Shown here piece after piece: positions 34,785 through 45,189 of a stretch of 64,000 bases of DNA. The stretch's first letter is position 1. Every line of letters begins with the position of its first letter. Below the pieces are notes generated by a model. The model did no database searches and was not told the DNA's origin. It saw only the letters and a program-made list of their open reading frames with translations. Location of the stretch: positions 248,001 to 312,000 of the forward strand of contig CAJNDT010005468.1 of assembly GCA_905221615.1 (NCBI GenBank), read 5' to 3'. Origin of the DNA: Symbiodinium sp. CCMP2592. Its lineage: Eukaryota; Sar; Dinophyceae; Suessiales; Symbiodiniaceae. The position numbers and the translations under genes are program-made.

Positions 34785-36547
34785 CAATGCCACAAAGTAC
34801 GTCGGTTTGCAACCTGCTCGAACTGGTGTCCGGGGTTCGGATTGTACGACTTACTATGCGGGGGTGAGGGAAGTTTAGCAGCTACTGGCAGCATTTCTAG
34901 GTTGGAGAGGCTGTTTGCATAGGGTATGGTATAGTTGATCTGCGAAAATTACATGCAGACTACAGGCAACCATCACACTTCTGCCTTGAACGAGTTTTGT
35001 CTCAACCCGAAACACTATAGTCTCCCTAGGAATTACTTTTATTGTTGTTCATATAAAACCCAAGAGAATATTAACAATCGTATTGTTGTTATGGTTCCAA
35101 GCGGGGTATAGAATAAGCCAATAAAGCCTTGAAGCAAGGCCGACCCATCCGAGGCTTCCAAAGATGTATCCGTCTTTTTGCAGCTTTAAAAAGCATTACA
35201 TTTGGTTTAGCATTTAGGATTAGTTTCATAGGATTTTTCGGGCTAGGGCTTTCGATTGGCATGCTTCTGTCAGGCCTGACCTCCTCGAGGGGAGCAAGCC
35301 TTATGCCTACGGCTCGCCGGGGCAAAGACCCTTTGCCTGAGAGTCGGGCTTTGTAGCTTGGAGGAGTGGAAGCATAGTAGGGTTCAACTAGTATATAGCT
35401 AGGGTTTGCGGTTCGAGGCCTCAGCGAGTTCAGTGCAAAGACTTGGCTTTGGTGGGATCTCGAATTTGTGTGTGTCGTTTTCTCGTTTCGGGTTCACACT
35501 GTAGGTAGGGCATCGCGTCTGGTCGTTGCAAGGCCTCGTGCGTCAATAAGAGCGGACAGACTGGCCGCATCTGCCAAAATTCCAAGCGTATTGCGGGTGC
35601 ATCGGCATCTGCGGCATCACTTCTGGGAGGGAATCGCAATGAATCGCAACATCTGTCACGGTTCGCCTTTGTAGATAGCTTGTCGCCAGGTGGTCAGCAT
35701 GCTGCCTCCGCTGTTTCTAGGCCAGTGGCTGCTGCCTGTAAGATCAGGTTCAGCCAATGCAAACGGGGTGAACATCCTACCTGTGCGGGGGGTTACAAGA
35801 CTGTGAGTCACATTCCTTTCTTGAGTTCTCTCTTTCTATCATTCGGATGTTGAGAGTCTTGGATTCTGTCAGGCGTCGAGCCGCATCATCTGGTGCTGGA
35901 TCTTTGTGCGGTCTGCCCGGCCTGCTTGAGCACTCGTCAAGCAACACATGTTCCAGGGTTTTGGTGGGAGTGGCGGTTTAGGGTTCAAGGTTTGCTTATA
36001 TGATGAGGCTTGCGGCTTTCCTTGCGAGTGCTAGAGCCACCAGATGTATCAGCATGACTTTCAGAATTATCTTGTGCTCACTCCCCTTTCACCATCATTG
36101 TTATCGTGTGAGCTGCTAGTGCTTTTTTACAGCATGGCCTGTTGTCTCATTTTCTTCATACAACAACAATGTGGTAGTGACGACGAGCACTGAAAGCACG
36201 ACAAAGCCAGGAAGATATCGTAGCAGTGCAAACTGCAGTATTGAATGCAAGTAGTATTTGTACTGTAAGAAGCAGTTGCAGCAAAACAAAACCATGCCGG
36301 GAAACTAAAGCGAAGCTTGCTGCAACTCTGGTTAGCTTTGTTGGGTATAGCAACTGTCAGCAAGTGTAGCATGTCTACAATCAGCATGCCACTGGGTCTC
36401 CCAAACTGACAAACCTTAAGACCTTACAAACTCTAGAATCCAATGCCACAGCCCTACGTTAAACCCTAAAACCATCAAGCCCTAATTGAGTCCTAAACCC
36501 TAAAAAGATATCAAACCCTTACTGACACCGAAATCTTCTGCCCAAAA

Positions 36548-36735
36548 TAGGGATCTGAGTAATGACCTATACTGTTTTGGGGGTTCCTTTATTGTAACTA
36601 CAGTATAATGGGCATCAAAGCCCTATCCTCTCTATGAAGGCTCTATACTACAGCACCCTTATTATAGATCCCTTATAGTAGCCCTTATAGACCCCTTGAA
36701 AGGAACCCTACTCTAATTGTGAAGGCGCCTATATT
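36548..36735. mobile_element. MITE family B with extended right end
   Basis: Left part TAATGACCTATACTGTTTTG with GGGGTTCC. A first right end is degraded, and a second lies at about 36710-36735 after an AAAGGAACCCTACTC segment. Confidence 0.6.
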
Positions 36736-36990
36736 ACACATTCGCTGCCCTCGGTCTTGGACGGTAGGCTCCTGGCTCCAAGACCTCACAGATGCTGGAG
36801 GCGCAGAGAGTTTAGGGTTTAGGGTTTAGGCACGATTCTGTAGAGGCTAAGCTCATGTTCTATCAGGTTTCGATCAGACGCTTTTCGGGGCCTTATCCGA
36901 TAACCATGATTTACTATCATTACTACTACTGTACTGTCAGTGTTACTATTGCTAGGGCGTATCTAAGCCTTCTATGAGCCTAAACCCTTA

Positions 36991-37152
36991 GTCTGGTTCT
37001 TAGTAGGGAATGGGGGAATGGGTTATGGAGACTAGTATTGGGGATTATACATGGCCTACTATAAGGATCCATTCACTCATTCGCTTCTAAGAACAGACAG
37101 GGACTATAGATACCCTAAGAGCCCTTATAGAATCCTTATAGGACCCTTCAAA
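36991..37152. mobile_element. MITE family G composite, left part
   Basis: GTCTGGTTCTTAGTAGGGAA pairs with TTCGCTTCTAAGAACAGAC. The downstream part (CTATAGATACCCTAAGAGCC and the run to CCCTTCAAA) matches the extended family G copy at 45665-45928, which shows that the LTR element has split it. The remainder is at 40089-40126. Confidence 0.75.
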
Positions 37153-37157
37153 GGAAC
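37153..37157. other. target-site duplication GGAAC, left
   Basis: GGAAC directly before the left LTR is repeated at 40084-40088 after the right LTR. Confidence 0.85.
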
Positions 37158-37491
37158 TGTTGAAGGTGTTCACCCTGGGTGGCCATACCCTGCAGCGAAG
37201 CTCACGCAGAATGTTTTCTATGGCTGGGCGCAGAGGCGACTCACGATCTCAACGAAGCAACAAGAGAACCGACAAACCAACAAACGACCAGTACAGCTTT
37301 ACAAGTTGTTGGTTACAGTACACATGGCTCAAGAGGCTTACCTTTCGTAGCCTTCCCCTACGAGCCGAAGCATAACAGCGCACAAACACTTGCAGACTAC
37401 AGGTACCTAGCAGCTATACAAGGGCCCTGAAAGCTAGCCACAACTGCAAACTACAAGTGCTGATCACTGACATGCTGGAGCGTTTTCAACA
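37158..37491 (-). repeat. LTR (3' LTR of the minus-strand element)
   Basis: A 334-bp direct repeat that begins TGTTGAAGG and ends TTTTCAACA (TG...CA on either strand). By eye it matches 39750-40083 completely, pointing to a recent insertion. Confidence 0.92.
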
Positions 37492-37500
37492 CTCCTCCTT
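37492..37500 (-). other. polypurine tract of the LTR element
   Basis: On the minus strand, AAGGAGGAG lies immediately before the 3' LTR start TGTTGAAAA, as expected for plus-strand DNA priming. This fixes the element's orientation. Confidence 0.8.
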
Positions 37501-38143
37501 GGCTCGCTCGTCAGGGCGACGCCACAAGCTGCGTATTTACAGCATGTCATCTTCGCCTGACCTCGAACCTTCTGGCACCTCAGCGTGTTTAGAGACCTGT
37601 GCGGTGGCGGTCTCTGCAGACGCGGCACAAGTTGCGGGTGGTTAAGGGTGTATTACGCCTTAAACACCCAACAAGTCTGATCTAGAGGCTAGCTGGGTGA
37701 TCAGTCCAGTTTGCCGTTTTGCATAAGTAATAAACAAAACTTTCTCGAGGATATCCAAGACTGTACATAGAAGTGCACGTAGGGTACAAATTAGGGTTTC
37801 GAGTGGCCTGGCTGGTTTACCCCCAGCACACAAGCGAGTGCTACAGGCCTTCTGCACACAGGTTCGGGACTACGAGTACCTATTAATTCGGGTCACCCAA
37901 ACCAGTTAAGGTCTGACAGGGGACCGGCTTTCGCTGCTGCAAGGAGTTGGCTCATCACGACAGCTCCTCCTGGGCTTGTACCTCTGAATTAACACAGGGC
38001 CAAGTGCACATATGCTCTCTTTGGCTTGAGCGGCACTACCTGCTTTTCAAAACAGCGTGGCTGAAGCAAAAGGCTTCAACACACGGCCTACCCTTAGGGT
38101 GGCTGCACTCCCTCTAAACTGCACCATCATTTGAGCGCGGACC

Positions 38144-39778
38144 TCATGCATCAAACAACTGATTGGTTGGCAGCGCGGCAACTGCCTGACAAATGCCTTG
38201 AAGAACCTGGCGCGAAACAGTTGTTGAGTCTTGCGTTGGGGCACTTGGCAGTGCGAGTTGAAGCTGCGATGATGGCTGCTCCTCCTGGGTTGAAAGCTGG
38301 AGGGAATGATGAGAAGCTTGAGGACCTGAAGCGTGCGAAGCGTGCTGTGTTGCCTGCACGACCTGAAGCGCAGCCTGAAACACAGTCGCCAACGCTTGCA
38401 GTAAGTCTTGACGGCCTGGGATTGCTCCCGGCTGTAATCTCCTGCCAGTGCCAGCTGCAAACTGCAGCTTGTCCTGCTCCTCCTCATTCGAGCTACTCTG
38501 GTGTCCAGAGCTAGAGGACCGAGTACCGGCACCTAACAACCCTAACAACAAACCAGTTAAACCCTGAGGCTCAGCGGCAGGAGGAGGAGGAGGAGGAGGA
38601 GGAGTTGAGGAAGGGACAGGGGTCAGTGCATCCCCGGACGTTGTAGCAGTGCGCGAACCAAGCCCACTATCACCAAACCTACTAAAACTCACCTCCTCAG
38701 CACCCACCTGCTGCAACGCCGGCGCCTCATATCCACCAGCCTGCTGAGACTGAATCCTCCAGACTTCAGCCTCAGCACGACCGGTTTTCTCCTGTTCCTT
38801 TCGCAAGCGCTGCTTCAACCCTTCAAGCTGTGGCGCCACTTCTGCCTGAATCGCATCATGCGGAATAGATGAGGACTCGGTGTGGGGATGCCTGTCTGGA
38901 GACCCGTAGAGCAAGGGAGCCCTTTGCTCCATGGCAGCAAGCTGCTGCGCGTTGGCACCAGTGAACAACGGCATCGGCACTTGACACTCATCTTGCAGGA
39001 CGCGGCCTCCTCTCTCGAGGGGCTGTAGTGGTCGCGACGGCCTTGGAGGAGAAGTCAGTGGACTGGGAGCCCACCCTTGCGGCAGTGGCTGTACGTTCGC
39101 CGCGCCACCAAACAGAGACTGCACTCTTCCTAGCAACTGACTAGCAAAAGCCTGAGCCCCAGTCTGCATGACCGCTGACGCCCCGTACGCCGTTGATCTG
39201 GGCGTTTCAAAGCCCTCAGCACTACTTCCAGGATTCGCTGCAGATGGGTTGTACCCTGAGACGCCTGCGGCAACATTGATCTGAGCGCTAGCCATTCCAC
39301 TTTCGGTGGCCACACTGAAACCCTGAGTCACTGCAGTTGCATCTCCATGCACCCCACTCGCATCAGCGACCTCCGCGGTAGATACTGCTTCATACGTAAC
39401 GCCAGCTGTACCCAAGCCTCCAACCTGGCCTAGTGTTCCATCGCCTCCTGTCCTACCGACTGCTGAAACTCTCGGTCGGCCGGCTGTTCCAACAGTTTCT
39501 TGTGGCAGCTGAGGGGATGGCACTGGACCAGCTGTGGAAGTCGATGGCCCCGACGACGCATCCATCATAGTTTGCTGGATTCCATCCCCAATAGGCTGCG
39601 CAAGCCCAGAGGGCGATGGCACTCCAACTCCGGCGGTTGTACCATTCACTGTAGTCTGCGGTGCATCCCCGCCTCCCCGCACACCAGGCAGAGAGGCCGG
39701 AGAAGCCACCGCTCCGGTTGCTTCTGGCCCAGGCGTTGGGCTCATCACCTGTTGAAGGTGTTCACCCTGGGTGGCCAT
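38144..39778 (-). CDS. gag-like protein of the LTR element (544 aa)
   Basis: Structural (capsid-type) protein, inferred from context rather than a strong motif. Residues 1-230 are Gly/Ala/Ser/Pro-rich and look disordered. A central segment (PLLYGSPDRHPHT, then AEVAPQLEGLKQRLRKEQEK) resembles the pre-capsid coiled region I associate with dinoflagellate Copia polyproteins. A PPPPPPPP run and a Gln-rich C-terminus follow. No CCHC zinc knuckle, protease or integrase is present, and the frame closes at LFDA. The ATG at 39778 lies 29 bases inside the 5' LTR, so translation would start in LTR-derived mRNA. Possibly it is only the first part of a once longer polyprotein. Confidence 0.75.
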   Translation of the reverse strand: MATQGEHLQQVMSPTPGPEATGAVASPASLPGVRGGGDAPQTTVNGTTAGVGVPSPSGLAQPIGDGIQQTMMDASSGPSTSTAGPVPSPQLPQETVGTAGRPRVSAVGRTGGDGTLGQVGGLGTAGVTYEAVSTAEVADASGVHGDATAVTQGFSVATESGMASAQINVAAGVSGYNPSAANPGSSAEGFETPRSTAYGASAVMQTGAQAFASQLLGRVQSLFGGAANVQPLPQGWAPSPLTSPPRPSRPLQPLERGGRVLQDECQVPMPLFTGANAQQLAAMEQRAPLLYGSPDRHPHTESSSIPHDAIQAEVAPQLEGLKQRLRKEQEKTGRAEAEVWRIQSQQAGGYEAPALQQVGAEEVSFSRFGDSGLGSRTATTSGDALTPVPSSTPPPPPPPPAAEPQGLTGLLLGLLGAGTRSSSSGHQSSSNEEEQDKLQFAAGTGRRLQPGAIPGRQDLLQALATVFQAALQVVQATQHASHASGPQASHHSLQLSTQEEQPSSQLQLALPSAPTQDSTTVSRQVLQGICQAVAALPTNQLFDA

Positions 39779-40083
39779 ACCCTGCAGCGAAGCTCACGCA
39801 GAATGTTTTCTATGGCTGGGCGCAGAGGCGACTCACGATCTCAACGAAGCAACAAGAGAACCGACAAACCAACAAACGACCAGTACAGCTTTACAAGTTG
39901 TTGGTTACAGTACACATGGCTCAAGAGGCTTACCTTTCGTAGCCTTCCCCTACGAGCCGAAGCATAACAGCGCACAAACACTTGCAGACTACAGGTACCT
40001 AGCAGCTATACAAGGGCCCTGAAAGCTAGCCACAACTGCAAACTACAAGTGCTGATCACTGACATGCTGGAGCGTTTTCAACA
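39750..40083 (-). repeat. LTR (5' LTR of the minus-strand element)
   Basis: Matches 37158-37491 over its whole length. It contains the ATG of the gag-like ORF near its inner edge. Confidence 0.92.
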
Positions 40084-40088
40084 GGAAC

Positions 40089-40126
40089 CCTTAAAGGAAC
40101 CCTATTCCCTGCTAAGAACCAGACAG
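40089..40126. mobile_element. MITE family G composite, right remainder
   Basis: CCTTAAAGGAACCCTATTCC followed by CTGCTAAGAACCAGACAG is the right inverted repeat of the element split by the LTR retrotransposon. Confidence 0.75.
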
Positions 40127-40222
40127 CCTACGAAGAACCTTAAACCCCGATAGTATAGCCCTTATAGTATAACCCTTAAAGGAACCCTTAAAGGAACCCT
40201 ATAGATCCCTCCCTATAGCCCC

Positions 40223-40337
40223 TAATCGGAGATTCATGGGTAGTTATAAGTGGCGTGATAAGTAGGGTAACTACACTTAGAGCTCATATTAAGGGGACTT
40301 ATGACCTTACTTTTAACTACCCATGAACCTCCAAGTA
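40223..40337. mobile_element. MITE family A
   Basis: The left end is mutated (TCGGAGATTCATGGGTAG). The right end CCCATGAACCTCCAAGTA is intact. Confidence 0.85.
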
Positions 40338-40542
40338 GGACCCTAAACCCTAAACCCCCAACCCTTAGTATAACCCTTGAAGGAACGTTTAAAGGAACCC
40401 TATAGATCCCTCTGAGGGAACCCTACAACCCCTAGGCACAGTTGTCGGTAAGGTCATGCACTGGCCTCAAGCGGAGTCCCCGGACGCGCGCCCCACCGGG
40501 CTGGTCAGGAGCTCAGAGCGTTGAAGTTCGGGGCATTGAGTT

Positions 40543-40730
40543 TACTTGGAGGTTCATGGGTAGTTATAAGTCGGGTTCCTTTAAAGGGATCTACAAGGTT
40601 ATAGGGTCTAGGGATTAGGGTTTGGGGTTTAGGGTAGTTATAAGTGGTGCTATTGGCAGGGTAACTATACTAACAACTCATGTTGCGGGACCTAAAAGCC
40701 TACTTATAACTACCCATGAACCTCCAAGTA
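40543..40730. mobile_element. MITE family A, long form carrying telomere-like sequence
   Basis: TA-flanked arms are intact, but the interior includes GGTTCCTTTAAAGGGATCTA and then GGGATTAGGGTTTGGGG before a second GTAGTTATAAG block. The same insertion is present in the copy at 43063-43283. Confidence 0.85.
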
Positions 40731-41529
40731 GGGTTTAGGGTTCAGTGCCCAGAGTTTGGGGCTGCTTTGCGACTCTTTCAGTGTGTTCCGTTTTTGGGCT
40801 GTGGTTCATCTTGTTATAGGGATCTCCAAAAACGCGGACACCCCTTTACTGGGTCCCTTTTTAAATGGATGATGCATTCTTTGCATGCTTTTTTGCTTTG
40901 CCAAAGGGCTTTCGGGTTTTGGGGGTTTAAGGTTCGCAGATATCATCTTGTTGGACTGGGGCTCTGCTCAGCTGAGGGGGGGCGGGCTGGGGGCCATTGC
41001 TTAAGGGGAGGGTGATGAATGATGGTTTTTGTGGTTTCGAGTTTTTTTGTCTTTCAGAGAGTACGGGTCGAACCCACTACTATTACAAAGGGCGATCTCT
41101 GCCCAGTTTGCTCTACCTAGTGGTCTTTTGGGTAATCGCGTGGATGTACAGTTTCAGGCTACCCAACTAATTTCATGGGCCAGTTTCTAAGAACGATGTC
41201 TGAAGCCCAGTTTGGTTTCTTTTGGATTCCAGAACTGAACCCCACCCTGCATAGTCTGGGTAGCTCTACAAAATTAGGGATAATTTGGGTCCCTTCTAGA
41301 GTTCTTTTTCAAGGGTGCCGTGCTATTTTGGTGACCCAATAAGGGATCCGAGTTTTAGAGAACTACCCATGACTTGGCAGACCGAAATCACAAGGTCTTG
41401 GCCAACGAGCTGCAGTGGCGGCGCGCGAACATGCTCGCCCATCAGGTGGACTCAGTCACTTGTAAAGGAGGTGGTTGCAGCTATTGGGGTGTTTTTCTTC
41501 GACCGTTTGAGGTACATATACCAAAATCC

Positions 41530-41600
41530 CTAAACCCTAAACCCTAAACCCTAAACCCTAAACCCTAAACCCTAAACCCAAAATCCCTAAACCCCCAAAA
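41530..41600 (-). repeat. telomere-like array, seven or more perfect CCCTAAA units
   Basis: The cleanest run of perfect heptamers in the window, flanked by CCAAAATCC variants. Confidence 0.9.
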
Positions 41601-41649
41601 CGCGAATAAGCACTGTTTGCAGAATGACATTTGTTGCCTCAGCCGACTC

Positions 41650-42125
41650 TCCGGGTTCCCCTTGAGGTTTCGGCAAGAAGTCCCTCGCCATTTGGGGTTA
41701 GGGTTTGGGGTTTAAGGGTAAATTGGACTTTAAGGGTTTAGTTAGTGTATAGCAGAGGGTTCACCTTTCAAGGTTAGGGTTTAGTATAGTATAGGGTTTA
41801 TGTGAAATTTTCAATAGGTTAGGTTTAGGATTTCGTGTTCAGTACAGTACAGGGTTTGGGGTTTAGGTTTGGGTATAGGATATTGTAGTGTTTACTACTT
41901 CACGCCTCTTGTGTGAACTTGGCTCAAAGACGATTGATGAGTCTTCTTACAGAGTCGGGCTTGGCGATTGCAAGCTCTGAGCATCGGACTCAGAATGAGC
42001 GATTCCTTGCCGCAGGCCAGGTGGATTCTGGATGCGGTCAAGTTAGTCCAGTGATGAGAGTTCGCTTGTGGCAGGATTGTGCACTACCTGATGGGGCAAC
42101 TGGTATCATGTTGAGGCCATGCCTC
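41650..42125 (+). repeat. segmental duplication block Z, copy 0 (upstream part of Mei2-like copy 1)
   Basis: Shares GAACTTGGCTCAAAG, ACAGAGTCGGGCTT, CAGAATGAGCGATTCCT and CAGGATTGTGCACTACCTGA with 62555-62795, and the first three (with small changes) with 50345-50560. The frame MRVRLWQDCALPDGATGIML is conserved with the 62.6-kb copy and may be an upstream exon of the Mei2-like gene. Confidence 0.75.
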
Positions 42126-42127
42126 TA

Positions 42128-42233
42128 ATGTAGGAACCTGATTAAGAAACCTTGGGCCTTTATTAGGGCTCCTTATATGAATCCTGCTTTTTTAAGGCTA
42201 TAGGCCCAGGGTTTCTTAATCAGGTTCCTACAT
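42128..42233. mobile_element. MITE family K, with an empty site in the paralogue
   Basis: ATGTAGGAACCTGATTAAGA pairs with CTTAATCAGGTTCCTACAT and is flanked by TA on both sides. The paralogous locus near 62790 reads straight through (GGCCATGCCCCAAGGCCAC) without the element. Confidence 0.9.
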
Positions 42234-42349
42234 TAGGCCGCAGCAGCTTGTCGAAGTGCCTTGCTGTGAGACGTGTCAGGCGCCTGCCTTCAAAGCTCTC
42301 CACAGACCAGTTCCTCGAGATCTTGAATCAGATAGCGGAAGGCACGCCG

Positions 42350-42440
42350 TAATATAGACTCGTGAAAAATTGTTATTCTTCCTTTGGCTTCCTTACAAGA
42401 ATATACCCCAAAACCCTATTCCAATGATGAAGGCTCGTAT
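42350..42440. mobile_element. MITE family B remnant in a Mei2-like intron
   Basis: AT core and right end ATACCCCAAAACCCTATTCC then AATGATGAAGGCTC. A family B element occupies the same intron in the second Mei2-like copy (62921-63021). Confidence 0.65.
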
Positions 42441-43062
42441 GTTGCACGTACCTCAAGCTCGTCGTTCGCACAGCTCGAGCAGGATGTTACGACTTCGTGT
42501 ACGTACCGCACAACAAGGGCAAGGACAGCAATGTGGCCCTGGCGTTTGTTAACTTTGTGGACCACCTGTCTGCACGGACTCTTGGTCCAAAGAGCAGATG
42601 CCGCGAAGGCTGCTCAGAGTTTGCAGCATCCAAGGAAGGCATTTCACACCCTGCGCGATTGGAGTCATCCCGCGCTTGGCAGCAGCTTGAAGGTGTCGCA
42701 GGCAGCTGCATGCGGTCTGCTTGCTAGTTGTGTCCGGTAGTCGGTAGCGACGACAAATCCTGATAAGGGCTGGTCCCCCAAAATCCGCACCGAGAGAGCG
42801 TGCAGCAAGCTCTACATCATTCTGGCATCCCAGCCACCGCATACCGTCGAGCCGAAGACAGCTAGCACTTGAAGCATGCAACCTCGGCCAACATCGTAAC
42901 AGTAAAGTCCGACAAGATATTATACATATGTGCATATATATATATATATATATATTCGTTATATTATCGTGTACTATAATATAGTATATCAGCCAACCGG
43001 GCCATCGGGGCAGGGCTTCCGTGAAAAACCGCTCGGCAGGCCTTAGCCGTCAAAATCAACCT

Positions 43063-43283
43063 TACTTGGAGGTTCATGGGTAGTTATAAGTAGGGTTATA
43101 AGTCCCCCAATATGAGCTATAAGCGGGGTTCCTTTAAAGGGATCTATAGGGTTATAGGGTTTAGGGATTAGGGTTTAGGGTTTAGGGTAGTTATAAGTAG
43201 GGATACAAGTCCCCTAATATGAGTTATAAGTATAGTTACCCTACTTATAACCTCACTTATAACTACCCATGAACCTCCGAGTA
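43063..43283. mobile_element. MITE family A, long form carrying telomere-like sequence
   Basis: Intact arms enclose GGTTCCTTTAAAGGGATCTA and GGGATTAGGGTTTAGGG, as in the 40543 copy. It lies between Mei2-like exon pieces. Confidence 0.88.
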
Positions 43284-43930
43284 GAACTCAGCGAAACCAG
43301 CAGTTATCTGCCTCTTGGGAGTCGTCGAGAGACGTGAGGCCGAAATCCAGGGCATCAAGAACAACCTGGCGTTTTATGTGGCACGGCAGCTCGGCGAAAA
43401 CAGATGAGCTGGACTGAACGAAACGTGTGGTAGAAGGCACACGAAGCTGCCGCAATGCTCTCGGTCTGTGTGTGTGTGTGTGTGCTGCGGAAGCCGCGTG
43501 CATCTGCAGGTTCGGCTTGCACGAAATCGAGAATCCGAATGCACCACGGGTCTTCGAAAATGGACAGCGTCAGCCTCTCCTGGAGGCGACGTCCGGATTC
43601 TGTAGAAGGTGCAACTACTGTATTCTACTAGATACGACTATATACTGACTGATGCATATGTATAAATACAAAAAAATATAAATATAGATATAAATAGATA
43701 TTGCTATATATCAGTAGATATCCTTCATACCAGCATATATCACAAGGTATTGCCGTATATCCCTCTACATATTATACATATGTATACATATGTATTCTTA
43801 TTATGGCAGTGCTTAATTTCGTAGCCAGCCTGCCAAGTGGCAAACAGGCATAACGTAGCGGCCCTATTAAATTGGATAAGGTTCCTGCACGCAGACCCCC
43901 CGGCAGGATCCGACAAGTAGATCCCTTATG

Positions 43931-44045
43931 GTAGAAGCCAGAAAGTTGGAACATTAGTATCCCCATGCCCCTGAGGTAAAGTATAAGGGATCCTAGCATT
44001 AATCACTAATCCTCCTAAACCCATGTTCCAACTTTCTGGCTTCTC
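43931..44045. mobile_element. MITE family D copy 2
   Basis: AGCCAGAAAGTTGGAACATT pairs with ATGTTCCAACTTTCTGGCTT. Confidence 0.85.
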
Positions 44046-44333
44046 CTGTAACGGGTCTACTGTAAAGTATGCATCAGTTCAGCCTTGCCTTCCTGGACAA
44101 AGCTAGGGCAGCCTCAGGGTGAGTCAGCCATAGGCTACTGGAGCCACAGGCGCGGTTTAGGGTTTAGGATTTAGGTTTTAGGGTTTAGGGTTTAGGATTT
44201 AGGGTTTAGGGTTTAGGGGGGGACCTACACATTGCAGTACAAGGATGGCATTACTTGACGTGTGCCCTGTGGATATGGTGACTGGGGGGAGGCTGAAGAA
44301 ACCCAGAATTCTGGCGAGACTCTTACTTGGAGG

Positions 44334-44452
44334 TTCACGGGTAGTTACAAGTGGGGTTATAAGTCCCCTAAATAGGGTCTAATAGGGTTATAAGTATAGT
44401 ATAGATACCCTAGTTATAACCTTACTTGTAACTACTCATGAACCTCCAAGTG
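44334..44452. mobile_element. MITE family A
   Basis: CTTGGAGGTTCACGGGTAG pairs with CTACTCATGAACCTCCAAG. The left flank is TA; the right flank is mutated to TG. Confidence 0.88.
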
Positions 44453-44871
44453 GTCACATTGTTCCCGCGGGATCCTGGTATAGGTATAGTTACATTATAA
44501 TTTACTCCGAAACCCTAGTGAACTACTTCTTCATTGTTTCAGTTTAGTTAAATTAAACCCTACACCCTCAACCGTAAACCGTCAGAGTTACCCTAAACCC
44601 TAAACGCAAGGCCTCTACGTTACTGACCCTCTCCCAGTCTGCTCACTTCCGGCTTGGAAGCAAGTTAACATAGGGGTCGAATAGTTTCGAAATAGCTTTT
44701 TGCTAGAAATTCCCTATATAAGTATGTCATAATGGACCCCCCCAGTCGTTATTCTCATCACGATACACCTACACATAAAGTTTTATAGAACCCTTGAAAC
44801 CCTTAAACCCCAAACCCTTTAAAGGAGCCCTGTTCGAACCATTAAGGCTCCTATCTTAAGAACATGGTACA

Positions 44872-44967
44872 GTTGATGATAAATCCTGCATTACTTTAAG
44901 GACCCTAAACTATGGGAATACTGGCATATTCCTTCGTATGATGGGTAATGCAGGATTTATATCATCA
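44872..44967. mobile_element. MITE family J copy 1
   Basis: TTGATGATAAATCCTGCATT pairs with ATGCAGGATTTATATCATCA. The second copy is at 58855-58949. Confidence 0.8.
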
Positions 44968-45189
44968 GCGGTAGCAGTGGGTGGTTGTCGTTGGTGTCGC
45001 ACCGTCGATGACCTTCGGAGCTTCCAAGAGGGCTTAGCGGTTTGCGGTTTGGGGTTTGGGGGTTTAGGGTTGTAGTTTTTAGGGGTTTAGGGTTTTAGGG
45101 GTTGGGTTTGGGGGTTTCGGGTTTTAGTTTTTAGGGGTTTAGGGTTTTACGGCTTAGGGTTTAGGGTTACTGGGACGATGAGGGTTTGG

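Larger units (their letters stand above)
27516..36990. other. spacer with telomere-like arrays, MITEs and no recognised gene
   Basis: Open frames at 27559-27786, 28718-29260 (-), 31485-31772, 32473-32790 (-) and 35129-35356 are short, overlap others, and match no family I know. Contents include a solo family A right end (about 27977-28015), MITEs C, E, A, I and B, a CTA microsatellite, AT repeats at 34410-34455, and telomere-like arrays. A degenerate GGATCC-rich foldback may lie at about 31298-31376. Some of the less repetitive DNA (27540-27830, 32450-32950, 35090-36420) could hide exons. Confidence 0.5.
37158..40083 (-). mobile_element. non-autonomous gag-only LTR retrotransposon
   Basis: A 2.9-kb element with two 334-bp LTRs, a 5-bp target duplication (GGAAC), a polypurine tract next to the 3' LTR and one long gag-like ORF on the minus strand. 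No protease, integrase or reverse transcriptase motifs are seen, so it must rely on enzymes from a related, probably Copia-type element. The sequence after the 5' LTR (GGTGATGAGCCC) is only weakly like an initiator-tRNA primer site. The element lies inside an older family G foldback. Confidence 0.9.
42270..43645 (+). pseudogene. Mei2-like RNA-binding protein (RRM_2), copy 1, degenerate
   Basis: Mei2-like proteins bind RNA through a C-terminal RRM. Recognisable exon pieces: to 42341, RRLPSKLSTDQFLEILNQIA (RNP2 strand plus helix); from 42483, CYDFVYVPHNKGKDSNVALA followed by FVNFVDHLSA (RNP1 region); about 42585-42701, AFHTLRDWSHPALGSSLKVS; from 43339, AEIQGIKNNLAFYVARQLGE; and about 43511-43590, LHEIENPNAPRVFENGQ. 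Joining 42341 to 42483 and 42701 to 43339 gives continuous Mei2-type sequence if GC donors (G/GCACG and CAG/GCAGCT) are used. The second and third pieces lie in different frames 100 bp apart with no normal-sized intron, so this copy is probably broken. No start exon is identified. A family B MITE lies in the first intron and a family A MITE in the third. Confidence 0.7.

Noticed and set aside
37660-37857. minus-strand frame in the LTR element (TGLITQLASRSDLLGV) as a polymerase remnant
   Set aside because: Only a vague resemblance to Copia polyprotein C-termini; no catalytic motifs.
41059-41130. tRNA-like sequence on the minus strand (TAGAGCAAACTGGGC with GGGTTCGACCC)
   Set aside because: A and B box-like words are present, but the T-arm pairs badly and no matching acceptor stem can be drawn.
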